Positions 1-10,299 of a stretch of DNA of 64,000 bases are shown here, in pieces. Both the position numbers and the translations under genes were made by a program. The stretch comes from Phocoena phocoena (Eukaryota; Chordata; Mammalia; Artiodactyla; Phocoenidae), in NCBI RefSeq assembly GCF_963924675.1, contig NC_089223.1:8878881-8942880 (forward strand), read 5' to 3'. The notes beneath the pieces were generated by a model. It had not been told where the DNA came from, made no database searches, and worked only from the letters and a program-made list of their open reading frames with translations. How positions within the stretch are numbered: position 1 is the first letter of the stretch; each line of letters opens with the position of its first letter.

Positions 1-200
1 GGTTCAAGAACACACAGAGAGGGAAGTGAACAAGTACTGTTGTCCAGACAACCAGAGTGAGGAGAGTGGGTGATGCATGATACATTGTAAGGTCACTAGT
101 AAATCAGTTTAGATTCATGGACCACTTTTTAAAAATGGTGTGGGGGGCATTAAAATTGTACAGAATAGATATGGAAAATGGTTCTAACAGTCACTGACTT
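1..200. other. no recognisable feature
   Basis: AT-rich, non-coding-looking sequence at the left edge. I see no repeat family, open frame or regulatory site that I can defend. Confidence 0.4.
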
Positions 201-1150
201 CTTTTTAACAAGGTAACTGCTTTTTATATTATGTAAATTATACACGTGCATTTGGAAAACTCAAAATTCAAAAATCTCTATGGAAGTAGTAAAATTTACC
301 TGGAATCACTCTACCATGAAAAAACCATATTCACCATTTGGTGATTATTTCCTCTAGTGCATCTCTTTTTGCACACACATGTGCCCACACAGAAACATGC
401 ATACATTATATTACTCATTTGGGTCATATCAAATACATTATTTTCTATGAACGCTTTAAGTTTTCAAACTTTTTTTTCTGAGCATCTCTCTTCCTTTCCT
501 TTTCTTTTCTGTCCTTTCGTCAGCCACCCCCCCCATAGGTGATCTGTGTTATAAACCTCATGTGTAACTTTCCATGTGTATCTTCATGCTCAAAATCATA
601 TATACATATGAGGGTTTTTAGTCATTGTTTGTTTTATGAAGGTGGGATTATATTATATACATGTTTCTGCAATTTGATGTTTTTCTTTAAACTCCTCCAG
701 TTCATTTGGTGGAGCTCTAATCCATTTTTTTTTATGGTTGTATAAAACCCCATGGTAGGAATGTATTACAGTCTGTCTAACTATTCTCCTACTGAATGGC
801 ATTCTCTTTGTTTCATCCTTTTGCCAAGGTAAATGTGGAATAATCATCCTTGTATATTTATCCTTACTCACTGATACTTTTATTTCTATGGGGTAATTTC
901 CCAGGAGTGGAACTGCTGGGCTTACAGATATGTACATTTTCAATTTTTAATAGACACTGCCAGATGGCTTTCCCCAAAGCCTGCAACAATTCACATTTCC
1001 CCCTTTTTTCCCTACATCCCCGCCAGTAGTCGGTGTTATTACCGTTTCATTTCTAGCAGTGATAGCAGTTATTACTGTAATCTGCATGTTTTAAACAACT
1101 AGTAACTGCCTATTCATATCTTTGGTCATTTTTTATTATATGCCTGACTA
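201..1150 (-). mobile_element. old L1 (LINE-1) 3' fragment, antisense
   Basis: Read on the minus strand, this holds a decayed L1 ORF2 C-terminal region followed by a 3' UTR. The frame at 653-943 (minus) contains a 'SPAVPLLGNYP' segment that corresponds to the '[11 protein letters not shown]' motif of L1 ORF2. The plus strand shows the matching 'aggagtggaactgctgggc' pattern. Divergence is clearly higher than in the L1s at 10-17 and 37-44 kb, and many frames are broken, so this is an ancient L1M-type or HAL1-type copy. Both boundaries are approximate and no target-site duplication was found. Confidence 0.6.
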
Positions 1151-2252
1151 TTAGGATTTAAATAAAAATAATTTAATATTTTGCATCATTAGGAATACAT
1201 GCAATATGTGAAGGAAAATAAAATTTGTTAAATATACTGTTTGTAATAATAAACATTCCATGAACCTCTGTGGTATCACTTAACCCTGAGGTAATTGGAG
1301 AGTCTACCAAGGTCTCGCAACAACTCAGGAGCGTGGGCAGGCAGCCTTAAGGGCACGTACTCACTGGTAGAAAGCTGATAGATGCTCAACTAGTATATGT
1401 TCTATGGGCTATAATAATTTCAAAAATAATAAGTGATTGGGTTAGAGGATTTAAAGATAGAGGAACCAATTGCATGTGTGGTAGGTGAATGTGGTTGGAC
1501 TCAGCGTGCCAATGCAAAATGCCCAGATCCTGAGAGAGAGACGCATTGAACATTGCACAGACCTGATTGGCATGAAGGGCCATACGCAAAAGCTAAGGCA
1601 AGAAAATGCAGACATTTTGACGTAGAGAGCGTGCATTTGTGTTAGCCGTGCCTTTTCAAGACCCTGCTTCTAGTCACCCTAATGCTGCTTCAAAGCCAAC
1701 ACTTCTCAGTGTGCCTCCTGACAGCATGAGAGCTGGGATGACCATCTGACTACTCAGCTCCAACAGAGCAGTGTTTTCCATTACCATGCAGATGGATTTG
1801 CGAAATAACTAGGATTTGTTTTAGGCCAAATGTTAGGCTGGGTTATTCTTTACTCTGAACCTCTTATCAGTTCACATGTAAATTCTTATAGATTAATGCA
1901 TGCATGCAGTTTTAAGTCAATCCAAAGGTGAAAATCAGTTTGACCATCTGGCTTCCACAACAGTGATCAAATGCCTTTCATACCACTGATAGGAGCTCTC
2001 AGGCTTCCCTGAGCTTCAGTAATTCAAATATGTCTAAAAGTATTGATTTTACACTCAGTATGACAGAATTTTAAGAAGGGAAGTAGGTAAGATTAATTCT
2101 TCACTACACAGATGTTGTCATTTTAAAGCATGTCATTTTGGAATGACACGGCTTTGGTGAAATGTAACTAAGAGAGATTAAGAAATTCAAGTACAGGGAA
2201 GGAGCTAGCCCAATGAGAGGATATGTAAGGTCAGTGGGAGGATGGAGAGTTG
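1151..2252. other. no gene or named repeat seen
   Basis: Unique-looking AT-rich DNA. Two short overlapping minus frames at about 1386-1636 have no family resemblance and no splice or start context. Parts may be very old repeats, but I cannot name any. Confidence 0.4.
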
Positions 2253-2270
2253 CTTATGATTACATATTCT
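2253..2270. repeat. target-site duplication, left copy
   Basis: An 18-bp sequence, cttatgattacatattct, recurs at 3028-3045 with a single A/C difference. It brackets the two L1 3' ends between, so it is the duplication made by an L1 insertion. Confidence 0.8.
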
Positions 2271-2892
2271 CTTTTTGTTTTGTTTGTTTTTTAATTCTTA
2301 AAAAATTTACTGACGTATAATTGATTTACAATGTTGTGTTAGTTTCTGGTGTGCGGCAAAGTGATTCAGTTTTATATATATTATATATTCTTTTTCACAT
2401 TTTTTCCATTATGGTTTATTATGGCTTCATATTTTTTTCATTATGGAGCTATATTGGATATAGTTCCCTGTGCTATACAGTAGGACCTTATTTTTTATCC
2501 ATTCTGTATATAATTGTTTGCATCCACTACCCCAAACTCTCAATCCACTCCTCCCTCACCTCCCTTCTCTTGGTAACCACAAGTCTGTTCTCTATGTCTG
2601 TGAGTTTGCTTGTGTTTCATACTAAGTTCATTTGTCATATTTTAGATTCCACATATAAATGATATCATAAGGTATTTGTCTCTCTTTTTCTGACTTACTT
2701 CACTTAATAGGATAATCTCTAGGTCCATCCATGTTGCTGCAAATGGCATTATTTCATTCTTTTTTATGGCTGAGTAGTATTCCATTGTGTATATATACCA
2801 TATCTTCTTTATCCATCCATCTGTCAGTGGACATTTAGGTTGTTTCCATGTCTTGGCTATTGTAAATAGTGCTGCTGTGAACATAAGGATGC
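2271..2892 (-). mobile_element. 5'-truncated L1, antisense (ORF2 C-terminus plus 3' UTR)
   Basis: The T-rich stretch at 2271-2300 is the reverse complement of the poly(A) tail. It is followed by the L1 3' UTR. At 2642-2884 on the minus strand an open frame of 80 residues encodes the ORF2 C-terminus, with 'TAALFTIAKTWKQPKCP', 'MEYYSAIKKNE' and 'TWMDLE'. About 0.6 kb of the element survives, truncated at its 5' side. It is much closer to the L1 consensus than the copy at 0.2-1.15 kb, so it is younger. The RNase H-distal end of ORF2 alone cannot have any activity. Confidence 0.85.
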
Positions 2893-3027
2893 ATGTATTT
2901 TTTATTTTTATTTTTTAAAAATTTACTTTATTGAAGTATTGTTGATTTACAATGTTGTATTAGTTTCTGGTGTACAGCAAAGTGATTCAGTGAGAAAAAT
3001 ATATATATATATATTCTTTCTCATGTT
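2893..3027 (-). mobile_element. second L1 3'-UTR stub, antisense
   Basis: This repeats the terminal 3' UTR already present at 2300-2420. It contains 'ttgatttacaatgttgt', 'ttagtttctggtgtacagca' and 'aaagtgattcagt', preceded by its own T-rich tail complement. Only about 135 bp of L1 are present. It abuts the neighbouring truncated L1, and both lie between one pair of target-site duplications. Confidence 0.8.
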
Positions 3028-3049
3028 CTTATGATTACCTATTCTTGAT

Positions 3050-3160
3050 TGAGTTCACTCCTCAGTACACCTGTTACTAAGAAAGATGGGCATGTTTTGA
3101 ACCTGGGTTTGCACAAAATGAAAGCCCAGTCTCTTTCCATTACACCATGTGGTGATACTT
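3050..3160 (-). mobile_element. MIR SINE fragment, antisense
   Basis: The stretch resembles the reverse complement of the MIR tRNA-like head, with 'gaacctgggtttgcac' followed by 'aaagcccagtctctttccat' and 'tacaccatg'. It is short and diverged, as expected for this mammal-wide SINE. The young L1 pair inserted directly beside it. Confidence 0.5.
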
Positions 3161-4436
3161 TATGATTTTCTATAGATATAAAGTTATAGTTTCAGTTTGA
3201 AGACTGAATAAAATTCTGTGTGATTAATTTTTTGTATCCACAATAGGAAACTTTTACCAGTACATTCAAAATGTTTCATTGTGTAAGCTCATTATAGGGC
3301 AACACTGTTGTGAAAACTTTATAAATAATTCATAGGATTTTCTTATGTTGAAAATTAAACTAGCAAGAAAAGTTGGATTAACAATATGTTTCAATATAAA
3401 CTACTTTAAAAGCTATTTTACTAAAATAAACTTTAAAAAGAGAATTGTATTAAGACTGCAAAGGAGATATGGTACAGCTTAAGTCATTCTGCACATAGCC
3501 TGAATATCAACATTATAGTGTAGAAAAAAGTTGACGAGGTCAGAAAGCCAATTTGCAAAACAGTGCTAATGAGTTATAAGTTAGCAAACTCATTTCCTCA
3601 TATAAGAAGGTGGTCATAGACTGCTCCCATATGAAAAGTATACATTGTCTTCATGTGAGTAAATAGAGTTGAGAAAGGGAAAGATTGCTTTCATTTGACG
3701 TTTTCATATTTTATTTTAGGAAAATCTATGAGACATTAATATTCATTTATGTTGGAATAATTTGAATGATTTTTGAATTAATCATTTTAATACATAATTA
3801 CCCAACACCATGTTTTCTACCTTACATAAGATTTTGATATTTCAAAGTAGAAGTTGTTACGAGTATGAATTTCATATTACAAAGGAAAATGGATTGGAAT
3901 TCTGAAGTCTTTTGCTGACTTATCCAAGAATAGGATACTAAGTGGTGAAGCTATGTCTTTAACTGATCCGGGAAAGGTGTTTATTTTAAAGAAAGGCCCG
4001 AGGTTATTCTAATTTTCCACCTACTGTAGTGTTCCACCTGCTGCTTCCTTTTCCATTTCTCCTCTCCTCTCCCCTCATCCTCTACTTTTGCATCAAGACC
4101 AGTGACTTCTGTCTACCCTCCTCTGAATGTCCCTCTTTAAGAGTTGACATTCTCAGGACACTTCCCATCTATCTTCCTTCCTATTTAAAATATTTGCCTC
4201 TTCTCATTGGTGCAAACGGATTAAATTATTTATCCATTCCAGACACCATGTTTGAATTTTAAGAAGGACTTATTCTCTGAAAACAGTGGACCTCATCTAA
4301 ATGCTAGGAGCTTCATGTACTAGAGCCAAATTCTTAAATAGAACAGAATCACTTTTCCTGTGTGGAACCTACTTGATTTCCCACTCATCTGAGCAGCTCT
4401 GTGAGGCAGAAGAGGCAAAGTTTAAAAGGTTGGGTA
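3161..4436. other. no gene seen; unique AT-rich DNA
   Basis: There is no recognisable repeat family. A 77-codon plus frame at 4029-4262 is rich in Leu, Pro and Ser and comes from a pyrimidine-rich stretch. I see no homology or conserved motif and do not consider it a gene. Confidence 0.45.
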
Positions 4437-4607
4437 CTGCCTGGGTTCGTGTCCCGGTCCGGGAAGATCCCACATGCCGCGGAGTGGCTAGGCCCGTGAG
4501 CCATGGCCGCTGAGCCTGCACGTCCGGAGCCTGTGCTCCGCAACGGGAGAGGCCACAACAGTGAGGGGCCCGTGTACCGCAAAAAAAAAAAAAAAAAAAA
4601 AAAAAGT
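4437..4607 (+). mobile_element. CHR-type SINE, sense, 5'-truncated
   Basis: The copy begins within the tRNA-like head at 'gggttcgtgtcccggtccgg', which carries the B-box-like 'ggttcg'. It continues through 'catgccgcggagtggct' and 'gagccatggccgctgagcct', and ends in a poly(A) run at about 4580-4604. The first roughly 55 bp present in full copies, including the A-box region, are missing, so no internal RNA polymerase III promoter remains. No clear target-site duplication was seen. Confidence 0.85.
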
Positions 4608-5290
4608 AGACATATTAAGTTGTTATATGGCAGGGGTGGGGACACTTTTATTTCCGCCTTAAATAAGAAGAATGTAAACAGAGGAGAAAATGTAAGTAAA
4701 TCCATAAAGGTAAAACTTTCTTTCTGATAGGATATTTTAATATTATTCAGAGTGTCCTCATATAGTGAAACACACACGAGATCAATGTTTTAGCACCGTG
4801 GATGAATGGTTTAATTGTGAAAAACCTAACTGTAGCAATCTAATGGAATATATTTATAACACCAGATAGACAAAGCCATTGAGATTTATGTCAGGTTTTC
4901 TCATCCTTATTCAGCAGAAGGAAAACATAACTCTTCTGATGACTCTGGTTCATCCCAGCACTGAGTACACTATTGGCTTTTAATTTTTTTTGCCTGGATA
5001 GGATGACTCTTTCCTGAAATTTTACACTTACCTTTCCCTAAATTAGCCTCTTGGGCTGAAAACCTAAGCAACGATCCCATTTTGTGGCAAATCCCATGCT
5101 TGCATTTCATTCCCAAACCCTGTTCTCCCCACTATCATGCTAAGAATTTGGAATTAAAATGTAGGTGTCTGGTTTCCTTTTCAAGAGTAGAAAGGATGGA
5201 AATGGCACTTACGCTAAAGCACCAGGAGGATTTTGAGGAAGGAGTAATTTGGTGTTCATTATTCATTTATTTTGTGAACTGAAAGACCAG
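4608..5290. other. no gene or named repeat seen
   Basis: AT-rich unique-looking sequence. A 66-codon plus frame at 5082-5282 has no recognisable domain. Confidence 0.4.
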
Positions 5291-5299
5291 ATAACTACA

Positions 5300-5690
5300 G
5301 CAGGGACCTCAGAATCAGAGAGGTTTGGGTTCCAGCCCCAGCTCTGCTATTCACTGTTCCGTGGCCCAGGACAAGTTACATAATGCTCTCCTAAGCCTCA
5401 CATTCTTCATATGAAAAGGAAATCATCATTTCAATTTTCTAGGACTTCTGATAGCAGTAAATGAGAGATTGTTGTAAAATGCGTTACAAAGTGCCTTCTC
5501 AAAGAATTATTGGAAAAACAAAACGTACCGTCTACGCCTCGAAAATGAAGCCCTCAGTGATGAAGATAGCACCGATGAAGACTGTGGCACTACAATCTCG
5601 TAATCATGGATACGCTGAAAATAAAATGGAGATGGGGCAGAATACGGTGTCCTTCACATAGTAGGCATGTAATATTTCCCTGTCTGTTAA
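5300..5690 (+). mobile_element. MIR SINE, sense, interrupted
   Basis: The 5' part shows the MIR order: 'gtttgggttccagccccagc', 'tctgctattcactg', a 'caggacaagttacataatg' counterpart of the MIR core, then 'cctcacattcttcatatg'. The 3' part at about 5645-5690 resembles the usual end of the element ('cacatagtaggcatgtaata'). The middle, about 5470-5640, does not match MIR and is a later insertion or strong divergence. Confidence 0.6.
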
Positions 5691-5699
5691 ATGAATGAA

Positions 5700-7068
5700 T
5701 AAGCCAAGTAACAGATGAACTGTCTTGTCATGCTAAATAGCTACCTTCAACTTGTCAGAGAATACTAGTGTATTTCAGGCCCAGAAACCTGTAAACCAAT
5801 TGGTGTGCCTTGTTATTTCTGGCAAAATACTTTAGAAAGTTTTTACTTTACACAAAAATGCCATCTCCCAGAAGTGTCTGTGTGGTTTCTTCAGGCTGTG
5901 AAGAACAGGTAGGCAATGGCCGTCTACAGCTAACAAGTGAGGAAGCCCCAGAGAAATCCCTTAGGCAGCTGGGAGTGTAGCCAAGGAACAAAGCAGCTCT
6001 AGTTCTCCAGAAGTAATTAAAACAATTCACTTTTCAATTTCAAAAAGAAGAAAAAAAAAAAGGAAAGAAAAGAAATGGCACTTACAGTTTCTGTTTGAAG
6101 AGCTAACTGTGTAGGTTAATTCTGGTTGTAAGAAGAAATAGGTAAAGATACAATAAAACTGAAGACACAACGAAACTACCACCACAACCCTGTTTGTCTA
6201 CGTTTTGATTTTCAAAGGAATTTCTTCAGTGAAACTGCATTTGTCTTCACGGTTCCGTCCTCCTGCAGAGAACTTCTGCTGCCTACCTAATTATCCATTT
6301 ACTCTCCTAAGAGTTCTCTTATTTTTGCTGAATTGAAACAGTCCTTTCATGTGGCACAACTTTTAAAAAAAATATATGATTTAATTCTATTGGCTTCTAA
6401 CTATGGATTTATGTAATATTTCTTAGAATAAGAGCATGACGCTGAAAATGGTAGGAACCATTTAATGAGGATCCTTGAGCTATAGCAAAACTTCTCCTCA
6501 CTCCGTGCTCTGCTCTCTGCTGTTCTCCTTTGCTCTCTTTCAGGACTTCTGCCGAGGCTCCCTCTAAACGACTGCCTTTCATTACTTAAAAGTTCAAAGA
6601 GATGCCTCTTCTCATCACCTCCAGAAAAGCTTCTGTTCTGTGCTTGAAGCTTTCATTACTTTGACGTCTCTGTGTACTGTTTCCACTTGACCAACACCAC
6701 AGGGAGTTCAATTATCAAAGAATCACTCCCTTCTGAGAATTCTTAAAGAAAAACTCTCCCATTCTGAGATAAAATAACAGATGCAGTAAGTTTCCCATTC
6801 ACTCCATAGGATACCGAACAATGTCAAATTGAATTCTCTGCGGTGCAAGGTTTGGAGTGGATTTTTTTAAGCTACAGAATGGGCAGGGCACTTCCACATA
6901 ATGCCAATGGAGGCAATTTTCCTCATCCATTCTTATGTCATGTATGGACTCTTTGAATGCCAGGATGCCTTCTCTTTCTGCCCAGGTCGTTCCTGAGCTA
7001 CTCCCCGTGGTTCATCATCAATACACTCCAGTGCTTCCTGTCAACAGGGTTAATGGCATGTTAAAAAT
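5700..7068. other. no gene seen; A-rich tract inside
   Basis: Unique-looking DNA. A purine and A-rich stretch lies at about 6040-6075. A stretch at about 6480-6760 resembles pyrimidine-rich unique DNA. No motif, splice pair or repeat family can be supported. Confidence 0.4.
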
Positions 7069-7307
7069 GGCTGGGGCGGGGTGGCGGGCTTCCCTGGTGG
7101 CGCAGTGGTTGAGAGTCCGCCTGCCGATGCAGGGGACACGGGTTCGTGCCCCAGTCTGGGAAAATCCCACATGCCGCGGAGCGGCTGGGCCCGTGAGCCA
7201 TGACCGCTGAGCCTGCGCGTCCGGAGCCTGTGCTCCGCACCGGGAGGGGCCACAGCAGTGAGAGGCAGGCGTATCGCAAAAAAAAAAAAAAAAAAAAAAG
7301 GCTGGGG
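7069..7307 (+). mobile_element. full-length CHR-type SINE, sense, with target duplication
   Basis: The element runs from 'gggcttccctggtggcgcag' at about 7086 to a poly(A) tail ending at 7299. The tRNA-like head carries an A-box-like 'tggcgcagtgg' and a B-box-like 'gggttcgtgcccc'. The 8-bp word ggctgggg occurs at 7069-7076 and again at 7300-7307 directly after the tail, consistent with a target-site duplication from L1-driven retrotransposition. Both strands give 70-110 codon open frames because the SINE is GC-rich; these are not genes. Confidence 0.9.
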
Positions 7308-7479
7308 ACAGGTACGTCTTGTGGTGATGTACCATACCATTTGTTAAAATCAACACTTATTGAAACAAATGTGCTATGAAGTGTTGCTTAGGAATTTCTT
7401 TTTCTTTTTTTCTGCTAGTACAGAGATATATTCCAACAGAGTTTTGAAAAACAAAGGGGAAAAAGACTGATTTGTTCAG

Positions 7480-7690
7480 AGTTCATTATATGTCAAATGT
7501 TTGCTTTCTCATTTAATCATCACCATAGTTCTGTAAGGTAGATGTTTGTGATTCACACTTCACAGAGGAGAAGGGGGCCCCAGTGCACTAAAGAACTTGC
7601 TTGATGTCACACACTGGAAAGAATCAGTGCATAAACCCAGGTTTCCTGGATTCCTTGTTCCGTGCTCATTTCACTGACTCTTCACTTATA
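7480..7690 (-). mobile_element. MIR SINE, antisense
   Basis: The plus strand shows the reverse complement of the MIR core: 'tcatttaatcatcaccatag', 'cttcacagaggagaaggggg', 'gaacttgcttgatgtcacac' and 'taaacccaggtttcctgg'. These correspond in order to the known reverse-complement MIR pattern, with divergence expected for an element older than placental mammals. Confidence 0.75.
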
Positions 7691-8119
7691 CTAACATCAT
7701 TTCAGGGGTAGAAAGATAACTCTGTCTCAGAAAACTTAGACATTATGAAACCAGATTCTTTGTTATGATCTGCAGATCTGCAAAGATAAGAACACAAGAT
7801 CCATAGGTAAGAATACTATGTTCATTCTTCTGTGAAGAATAAAATAAAAGTTGAGGACACAGACCAAAGAATAAGGTTGATTTTGTTCTCAGGATATTTC
7901 AGTGGAAACTGGGCTAAATAATGAACGAGAATCAGCTCTTTGGTATTTTCTTAGGAAATATGAGCGTCTGTTTCATGTTCTGATGTAGTGGTAAAAGTGA
8001 GAGTGTACACACACACATACGCACTAGAGGGACACATCACATAGAGTGCTGAATTACAGTATGTCCAAAGTCCCAGTCACAGGGAGTGGTAATTATGAAT
8101 GTGAAGTTTAAAGGCTGCG
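7691..8119. other. no gene or named repeat seen
   Basis: AT-rich unique-looking DNA with a short (CA)-rich stretch near 8010. Nothing else can be supported. Confidence 0.4.
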
Positions 8120-8262
8120 TATATGGACCACGTCCTGGTGCTACCGCTTACCGGATGACTGACTTTGGGAAAATCGTGTAGGCATCTTAGCGTGGTTTTT
8201 CCTTTTACTGAAAGTGGAGATAATACCTAACTCATGGGAAATGTATGTGTATCAAATTGAAC
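8120..8262 (+). mobile_element. MIR SINE fragment, sense
   Basis: It shows the MIR order 'tgctaccgcttaccggatga', 'ctgactttgggaaaatcgtg', 'gcatcttagcgtggtttttc' and 'gtggagataatacctaactc'. These align to the 'gtgaccttgggcaagt ... ataatagtacctacctc' portion of MIR. Confidence 0.65.
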
Positions 8263-9844
8263 GCATGTATTTTCAAGCAACAGAAATCCCAAGTCAGAAA
8301 GGGAATTTTATCCTCATTGAATTGGATAATCCAAGAGCAGTTCTGGACTGAGATCGGACTTCATCTAGGACTCAAGCGAAGTTATCAGGATTCTTCTCTA
8401 GGATCTGGTTCCTTCTTATCTGGACTCCAAACTCAGGCATAGAACAGGCTTCCTGAAAATACTGACTTCAGCAGTTTCAGCTCCAAATCCTTGTGCCCAG
8501 TGGAGAACATGTGAATTTATGCCCCAGGATTCCCAGAATAGGTACTGAGGCTTATTCTTATTGAACTGGTCTGTACCCCTAAATCGGTTACTGTGGCCAG
8601 TCAGTGAGATACTCTGAATGGCTTCAGCCATAAAATTCTTAAGAGGGGACTGGGCTGAAGATATACATTTTGGAGTTGTTAGCATGTAGAGGATATTTAA
8701 ACTTGTGGGATTAGATAAGATTACCAAGGGAGTGTAGATAGAGGAGAGAGGGGGCCCAGGGTTGAGCATAAGATCCCTTTAATATTAAGAGGTTGAGAGT
8801 GGGAAACCAAAAACGGATAGCAAGAAGGACCAATCAAATAAGGAAGGATAAAAATCAGAAGAATGTGTTATTCTGAAAGCCAAGTTAAAATTTTTTTTTT
8901 CTAGAAGAAGAGAACAGTTAACCGAATCAACTATTACTGGTAGATTAACCAAGAGTAACACCAATAACTGAGAGGCAAGGAGGAGGTCACTGGGGACATT
9001 GATAGCAAAGACTAGAGTCAAGTAGTGGGAGCAAAAGCCTGATTGAGGTCGGTTTGTAAGAAAAGGGATGTGAGAAATTGGAAAAAGGAAGAAGAGACAA
9101 ATCTTTCACAGGATTTTGCTGCCAAAGTGGGCAAAGTAATCAGAGTAATAGCTGGCAAAGAGAGTGGAGTCATGAAAATATTTCTCTAAGATGAGAAAGA
9201 TAAAACTAGATTTGAATGATGATAAGAATTATTTGGCACGAATGAAAAAGTTAATAATGAAGGAGAGAGGGGAGGATTGCTGAAGTGATGTAATAAAGGG
9301 GGTGAGAAGAGAAGGGATGTAGCAGAGGGATTGGCTTTGGACAGGAGCATGGAAAATTCACCTGTAGCAAGCGGATAGAAGATAGGAACGGGGCAGGTAC
9401 TGATGTTGGCAGTTGATTAGATGCAGTGGCGGGAATCTGGGAAAGTCTCTGATTATTTCAGTTTCTTGACGATCTTACCATCATGAGAATGGGGAAGAAG
9501 ATACTGGGAGTTTGAAGGGAGGGGAGAAAAAGTGAAGTTGTTTTTAGTTCTGTTTCGTTTTTAGGACAGTCAGAGGGACACGGAGGATGAACAGTATGGT
9601 TCCTGAGCAGCATTTTAAGGGCCCACTGGCAGCTGTTTTTATGAATTTATATTGAGGCCAGTTGGTTTAGTTGTATGTTTATCCCAGTCACCTTTAGCTT
9701 CTTGGGTACAGGACTCGAGCTGACAAAGAGTTAGCTTTAGCCAGGTTGTGGTATTAACCCTCTAGATGATTTGAAAAGAAGCAAGAGAATCAAGGGAGGA
9801 TGAGAATCAAGAATTTAACGCCATTTTCTTAGCTTAAATGACCA
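8263..9844. other. no gene; purine-rich DNA, possibly an unnamed old repeat
   Basis: From about 8770 to 9760 the plus strand is strongly purine-rich with many 'gagag' and 'ggaag' words. It reads like a long, old interspersed repeat that I recognise in style but cannot name. The 117- and 78-codon minus frames at 8416-8769 and 8785-9021 lack any domain. No coding call is justified. Confidence 0.35.
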
Positions 9845-10299
9845 TCTTTTCTTTCTAAACAACTATGTTGGAGTATAATTGCTTTACAATGGTTGTGTTA
9901 GTTTCTGCTGTATAACAGAGTGAATCAGCTTTATGTATACATGTATCCCCATATCCCCTCCCTCTTGCGTCTCCCTCCCACCCTCCCTATCCCACCCCTC
10001 TAGGTGGTCATAAAGCACCGAGCTGATCTCCCTGTGCTATGCGGCTGCTTCCCACTAGCTATCTATTTTACATTTGGTAGTGTATATATGTCCATGCCAC
10101 TCTCTCACTTTGTCCCAGCTTCCCCTTCCCCCTCCCTGTGCCTTCAAGTCCCTTCTCTAGGTCTGTGTCTTTATTCCTGTCCTGCCCCTAGGTCCACCAG
10201 AACATTTTTTTTTTTAGATTCCATATATATGTGTTAGCATATGATATTTGTTTTTCTCTTTCTGACTTACTTCACTCTGTATGACAGACTCTAGGTCCA

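Noticed and set aside
7086..7160. tRNA gene suggested by A- and B-box-like motifs
   Set aside because: The tRNA-like head belongs to a SINE. It lacks a proper cloverleaf and is repeated throughout the window.
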